Program-made: the position numbers and the translations under genes
Part shown: positions 61,380 to 64,000 of the stretch, in pieces
How positions within the stretch are numbered: the first letter of the stretch is position 1
Layout: each line of letters starts with the position of its first letter
The notes under the pieces: generated by a model
What the model was told of the DNA's origin: nothing
The model's database searches: none
Seen by the model: the letters and a program-made list of their open reading frames with translations, nothing else
From: CALZKI01 sp045124055
GTDB taxonomy: Bacteria; Bacillota; Clostridia; Lachnospirales; Lachnospiraceae
Length of the DNA: 64,000 bases
Assembly (NCBI GenBank): GCA_045124055.1
Contig: JBGVKZ010000046.1
Location: 59,967 to 123,966, forward strand
Direction: 5' to 3'

Positions 61380-63116
61380 CTAAAACACTACGCCTTCAGC
61401 CACGTTGGCTTGGCTAATCCCCTTGTCTTCTAATACTTTATAGTCAACCTTTCCATTCGCTGTATAAGGAAACTCATCTACAAATTCATACCAGTACGGT
61501 ATATCGCGTTGTGAAAACTCTGAGAGGCACATTTTTTCTAGTTCGCGTTGCATCTCGTCTTCCTGGCCTTTATACGCTTCTTTCAAGATAATTACGGTTT
61601 TAGGATATTTACCGGTTGCATGGTAAGGACTTTGTACACCTACCGTACATGCAGCATATACAGCAGGATGTTTTTGGATGAGTTCATTAATGACATGTGG
61701 ATGATTATTATGTCCATCTGGTCTGACAAACATTGTCTTGATACGTTCTTTGAAAAATAGTTCTCCATTTTCATTCATCGAGAACAAGTCTCCTGTATAA
61801 AGCCATCGAACACCTTTTTCATCTACTTCCATTTCCGCCTTTGTAGCTTCCTCATCATTTAGATAACCCGCAAAAACTCCGGGTCCTGATAAACACAGCT
61901 CCCCGACTTCGTTATATCCTAATTCTTCATGCGTCGTAGTATCAACAATTTTAGCGATTGTCTTAACAAATGGAATTCCTACACTCCCCAATGAATTGCA
62001 TTCGTCCGATACATTAATAACTGCAGCCGAACCAATTTCTGTCATTCCATATCCCTTTTGCAATTTTACAGGATAGTTATGAGCCTTCAAAAATTCGTTA
62101 CATTGCTGTTCCAAGGTTGTTTCCAATGTATCTCCACCAATACCTATGTGCTGAATAAAGGATATGTCCGTGCTACTTTTCACCCGCTTGTCAGAAATAA
62201 TTGAAGCGATTCCATTTGGTACATCCAGGTACGCTTGCGGTTTATACTTCAAAATATACTTTGCCATTTGAGCCAAATCGCGCTGAGGAATAATCACTAT
62301 TTTGAACCCCAGTGCCAATGGCATATGAATTCCGGAAATCAAACCGTACGCCAAAAATAATGGCATGATATTTAAAAATGTTTCTCCATAATGTTTTCCA
62401 TAACCCGCATATTCATATTGCCAAGCAACAGCATTAACATTGTCGTTCGTCAACTGGGCAAGTTTGCTTTTTCCTGTAGTACCGCTGGTGCTTACCATTA
62501 TGGCTACCTTATCCTTTTGATAAGGAACATCTATTATCTGCTCAACACTTCCGCCACTCTTTATAAACTCTTTCCATTTCAATGCTACTCGTTTGCCATA
62601 ACTTACTTTTTTCCTTGCCTTTATTTCGTACAAAATTTGTAAATACCACGGAAAAGATTCTGCAATCGAAAAAAATACTACTTTCTGATTCTCATTTATT
62701 GCAACATCCATCTTTTCACGAATCATATCCAACGCAACAATAAACTTTGAGCATTCTATTTTTTCTTTTACATTTTCTGCACTCAGCCTCGGATCAATCA
62801 AATTAGCAACTGCTCCTAATCTATTAAGTGCATATACACAATAAATAGATTCCGGTGTTGTAGGTGCAACGATGGATATAATTTCTCCCTCACTTACACC
62901 TAAAGCTACAAATGATTTTGCCACCTTCTCAATTTCTCTGTAAAAATCACGATATGTAATCTTCGTTCCGAAATACTCTAAACACAAATTCTTTTCATGA
63001 CCATTGCAACAACTTGATATATAATCATATATCTTTGCTTCAGGTATATCCTGTGTTATAGCTTCCTCACTGTAATATTTTAGCCACGGTTTATCTATTG
63101 ACGGATAACAACGCAT
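61380..63116 (-). CDS. Adenylate-forming ligase 5
   Basis: A 578-residue AMP-binding enzyme, the first gene of the cluster. The P-loop is VSTSGTTGKSKL (lysine kept, final glycine replaced), then KGYGMTEIGSA, YTGDLFSM and the hinge region KERIKTMFVRPDGHNNHP. The catalytic lysine is in TANGKVDYK. The start at 63116 is chosen because GGAGG lies 6 nt upstream and it gives MRCYPSIDKPWLKYY, aligned with ligase 1; ATG at 63137 with GGAG is a second choice. Regulated from the operator-rich region upstream. Substrate unknown. Confidence 0.85.
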   Translation of the reverse strand: MRCYPSIDKPWLKYYSEEAITQDIPEAKIYDYISSCCNGHEKNLCLEYFGTKITYRDFYREIEKVAKSFVALGVSEGEIISIVAPTTPESIYCVYALNRLGAVANLIDPRLSAENVKEKIECSKFIVALDMIREKMDVAINENQKVVFFSIAESFPWYLQILYEIKARKKVSYGKRVALKWKEFIKSGGSVEQIIDVPYQKDKVAIMVSTSGTTGKSKLAQLTNDNVNAVAWQYEYAGYGKHYGETFLNIMPLFLAYGLISGIHMPLALGFKIVIIPQRDLAQMAKYILKYKPQAYLDVPNGIASIISDKRVKSSTDISFIQHIGIGGDTLETTLEQQCNEFLKAHNYPVKLQKGYGMTEIGSAAVINVSDECNSLGSVGIPFVKTIAKIVDTTTHEELGYNEVGELCLSGPGVFAGYLNDEEATKAEMEVDEKGVRWLYTGDLFSMNENGELFFKERIKTMFVRPDGHNNHPHVINELIQKHPAVYAACTVGVQSPYHATGKYPKTVIILKEAYKGQEDEMQRELEKMCLSEFSQRDIPYWYEFVDEFPYTANGKVDYKVLEDKGISQANVAEGVVF

Positions 63117-63213
63117 CTGTTTCCTCCATATATCCATTGTCACTTCTCCATACAAATCATAATGTGTTTCAAAAAGTAGACTTGCCTAAACACCTTTAGA
63201 TCATTTTCCTTAA

Positions 63214-63368
63214 ATACTATAAATATTTTCTATGTCATTTTGATATCTATAGTATATAAACATGACAAACAAATATCAATAGTCTATTTTTTATAATTAG
63301 CAATATTTGTAGTATATAAACAGAGTTGTTGAGAATTCTAATTTTTACTGTCAACAACAAATTCTCAA
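63214..63368. promoter_or_regulatory. Control region between the cluster and the XRE gene
   Basis: The 282-nt divergent region holds an 8-bp inverted pair ATACTATA (63214-63221) and TATAGTAT (63248-63255); a direct repeat AGTATATAAACA at 63251-63262 and 63311-63322, exactly 60 bp apart; and two overlapping inverted repeats, GTTGTTGA/TCAACAAC (63325-63332 with 63351-63358) and TTGAGAATT/AATTCTCAA (63329-63337 with 63360-63368). The overlapping pair cannot form at the same time in RNA. These are likely operators of the XRE protein, and promoters for both directions must lie here. Confidence 0.6.
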
Positions 63369-63398
63369 TTCACTAAATTTTAAAAAAGGAATGATTAG

Positions 63399-63734
63399 AT
63401 GAGCGAAATCACAACCATTGTCGGACAGCGACTTCGTTTAAGACGACAAGAATTAGGCTACAGTCAGGAACTGACTTCCGAAAAAGCAGGTTTACATCCA
63501 ACCTATATTGGCCAAGTTGAGCGTGGCGAAAAGAATGCCACTATTGAAAGTGTCGAAAAAATATGTATTGCTCTAGATTTACCTCTTGAAGACTTGTTTA
63601 ATAAAATTATTCCATATAACTCAAAATGCATTACCGCACAAAAATGTTATGACCTCATTCTTAATCAATCCCCGGAAGATCAAGAAACTTTATACGCACT
63701 TTTAGAAGATATTATCAAATACAAACATAATTAG
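63399..63734 (+). CDS. XRE-family transcriptional regulator
   Basis: A 111-residue DNA-binding protein. Residues 6-63 form a lambda-repressor-type helix-turn-helix: GQRLRLRRQELGYSQELTSE, then GLHPTYIGQVERGEKNATI, which is the recognition helix region. A short helical C-terminus (QKCYDLILNQSPEDQETLY) may dimerise or sense a ligand. AAAGGA precedes the ATG. It is divergent from the whole cluster and next to the repeated operator-like sites, so it probably controls ligase 5 and the genes behind it. It has its own terminator. Confidence 0.88.
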   Translation: MSEITTIVGQRLRLRRQELGYSQELTSEKAGLHPTYIGQVERGEKNATIESVEKICIALDLPLEDLFNKIIPYNSKCITAQKCYDLILNQSPEDQETLYALLEDIIKYKHN

Positions 63735-63747
63735 ATCTATGCAAATA

Positions 63748-63791
63748 GAAACCGCTTTAGATACATTCAATAACATATCCAAAGCGGTTTC
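63748..63791 (+). terminator. Terminator of the XRE gene
   Basis: Perfect 11-bp arms GAAACCGCTTT/AAAGCGGTTTC (63748-63758 with 63781-63791) with a 22-nt loop, followed by ATCTTAATTTTT. It is the last element feature before the right junction. Confidence 0.7.
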
Positions 63792-63825
63792 ATCTTAATT
63801 TTTAATCTATTCTTCTACTACTTTA

Positions 63826-63975
63826 TTATCCACAAAAACCGTTCCATATTGTTACAACTATATGTACAGTAGACTTGCTGACGCCGAACCTCTTTGCCGT
63901 CTGCCTGACGGTAGCGTTGTTTTCAATAATATACGTGGCAATATTCATTGCTCTTTCTTCAATATAATCTTTCAA
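63826..63975 (-). pseudogene. spoIIID: spoIIID 5' half, fused to element DNA
   Basis: The start of SpoIIID on the minus strand. A TTG start at 63975 with GAGGG 4 nt upstream leads into KDYIEERAMNIATYII, then TVRQTAKRFGVSKSTVH, which is the helix-turn-helix. At the att core (63861-63866) the true sequence ends, and 11 element-encoded residues follow before a stop at 63826. The product would be a 49-residue fragment lacking the second half of the protein. The missing half is at 35786-35931. Confidence 0.92.
63861..63866. other. attR core (right junction)
   Basis: TATGTA, identical to 35926-35931. To its left is element DNA (TTGTTACAACTA), to its right spoIIID coding sequence (CAGTAGACTTG). It falls on codons Val37-His38 of SpoIIID. 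Confidence 0.85.
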
Positions 63976-64000
63976 ATGACCCTCACCGAATACGTTTTTT

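Larger units (their letters stand above)
35926..63866. mobile_element. 27.9-kb integrated element inside spoIIID
   Basis: The boundaries are set by the split spoIIID reading frame and the shared TATGTA core. The distance from core to core is 27,935 bp. At the left end lies a large serine recombinase transcribed toward the junction, followed by a few small or regulatory genes and then the large ligase/acyltransferase cargo, ending with an XRE regulator next to the right junction. No relaxase, coupling protein, type IV secretion, capsid or terminase gene is visible, so it is either a skin-like intervening element or a cargo island that depends on a helper for transfer. Reconstructed attP carries flanking imperfect inverted repeats, as expected for serine integrases. 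Confidence 0.9.

Noticed and set aside
35926..63866. Conjugative element or prophage
   Set aside because: No relaxase, coupling protein, secretion ATPase, capsid, portal, terminase or lysis gene was found, so only the term integrated element is supported.
63800..64000. tRNA gene as the integration target
   Set aside because: No cloverleaf is present at either junction; the target is the spoIIID coding sequence.

Overview
The window comes from a low-GC, spore-forming Firmicute, most likely a gut Lachnospiraceae. The evidence is the AT-rich codon use, strong AGGAGG-type ribosome sites, AddAB recombination genes, a RelQ-type alarmone synthetase, and the two halves of a split spoIIID. No rRNA or tRNA gene and no CRISPR array was seen.

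Region 1 (1-12435) is ordinary chromosome: the 3' part of an HD-GYP gene, murA, a secreted LysM/G5/M23 peptidoglycan hydrolase with a perfect WalR-type box in front of it, a Y-family polymerase, a flavin reductase-like protein, a coiled-coil membrane protein, deoD with an operator-like palindrome, two large glycosyltransferase-like membrane proteins, relQ, a small unknown gene and a hemolysin III homologue. Region 2 (12447-35629) is a long run of minus-strand genes: addA/addB, a HAD phosphatase, galE, a UDP-sugar pyrophosphorylase, a double acyltransferase, a DUF4422 protein, an acyltransferase-3 protein, a helicase with a predicted membrane hairpin, a Dabb protein, a YeiH exporter, GH13 and GPH sugar genes, another HAD protein and an alpha/beta hydrolase.

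Region 3 (35926-63866) is the main result. A 27.9-kb element sits inside the sporulation gene spoIIID. The 3' half of spoIIID lies at 35786-35931 and the 5' half at 63861-63975, both on the minus strand. The two junctions share the 6-bp sequence TATGTA. Joining the halves at this core gives an uninterrupted 84-residue SpoIIID. A large serine recombinase lies at the left junction, and its stop codon is partly supplied by the flanking spoIIID DNA. The layout resembles the skin-type elements that interrupt sporulation genes in other Firmicutes. No relaxase or conjugation gene is visible.

The cargo (about 40457-63734) is an unusual lipid or acyl-transfer cluster: five intact adenylate-forming ligases plus one remnant, eight intact PlsC-type acyltransferases (one fused to a HAD phosphatase-like domain) plus one pseudogene and one decayed fragment, one acyl carrier protein, a TIR-domain protein, three membrane proteins of unknown function, and a divergent XRE regulator with repeated operator-like sites. 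Its likely logic is that ligases activate acyl or other carboxylic acids as adenylates, some load the carrier protein, and the PlsC enzymes transfer the acyl groups. The final product is unknown. The TIR protein and a small multi-pass membrane protein raise the possibility of a signalling or defence role, but nothing in the sequence proves it.
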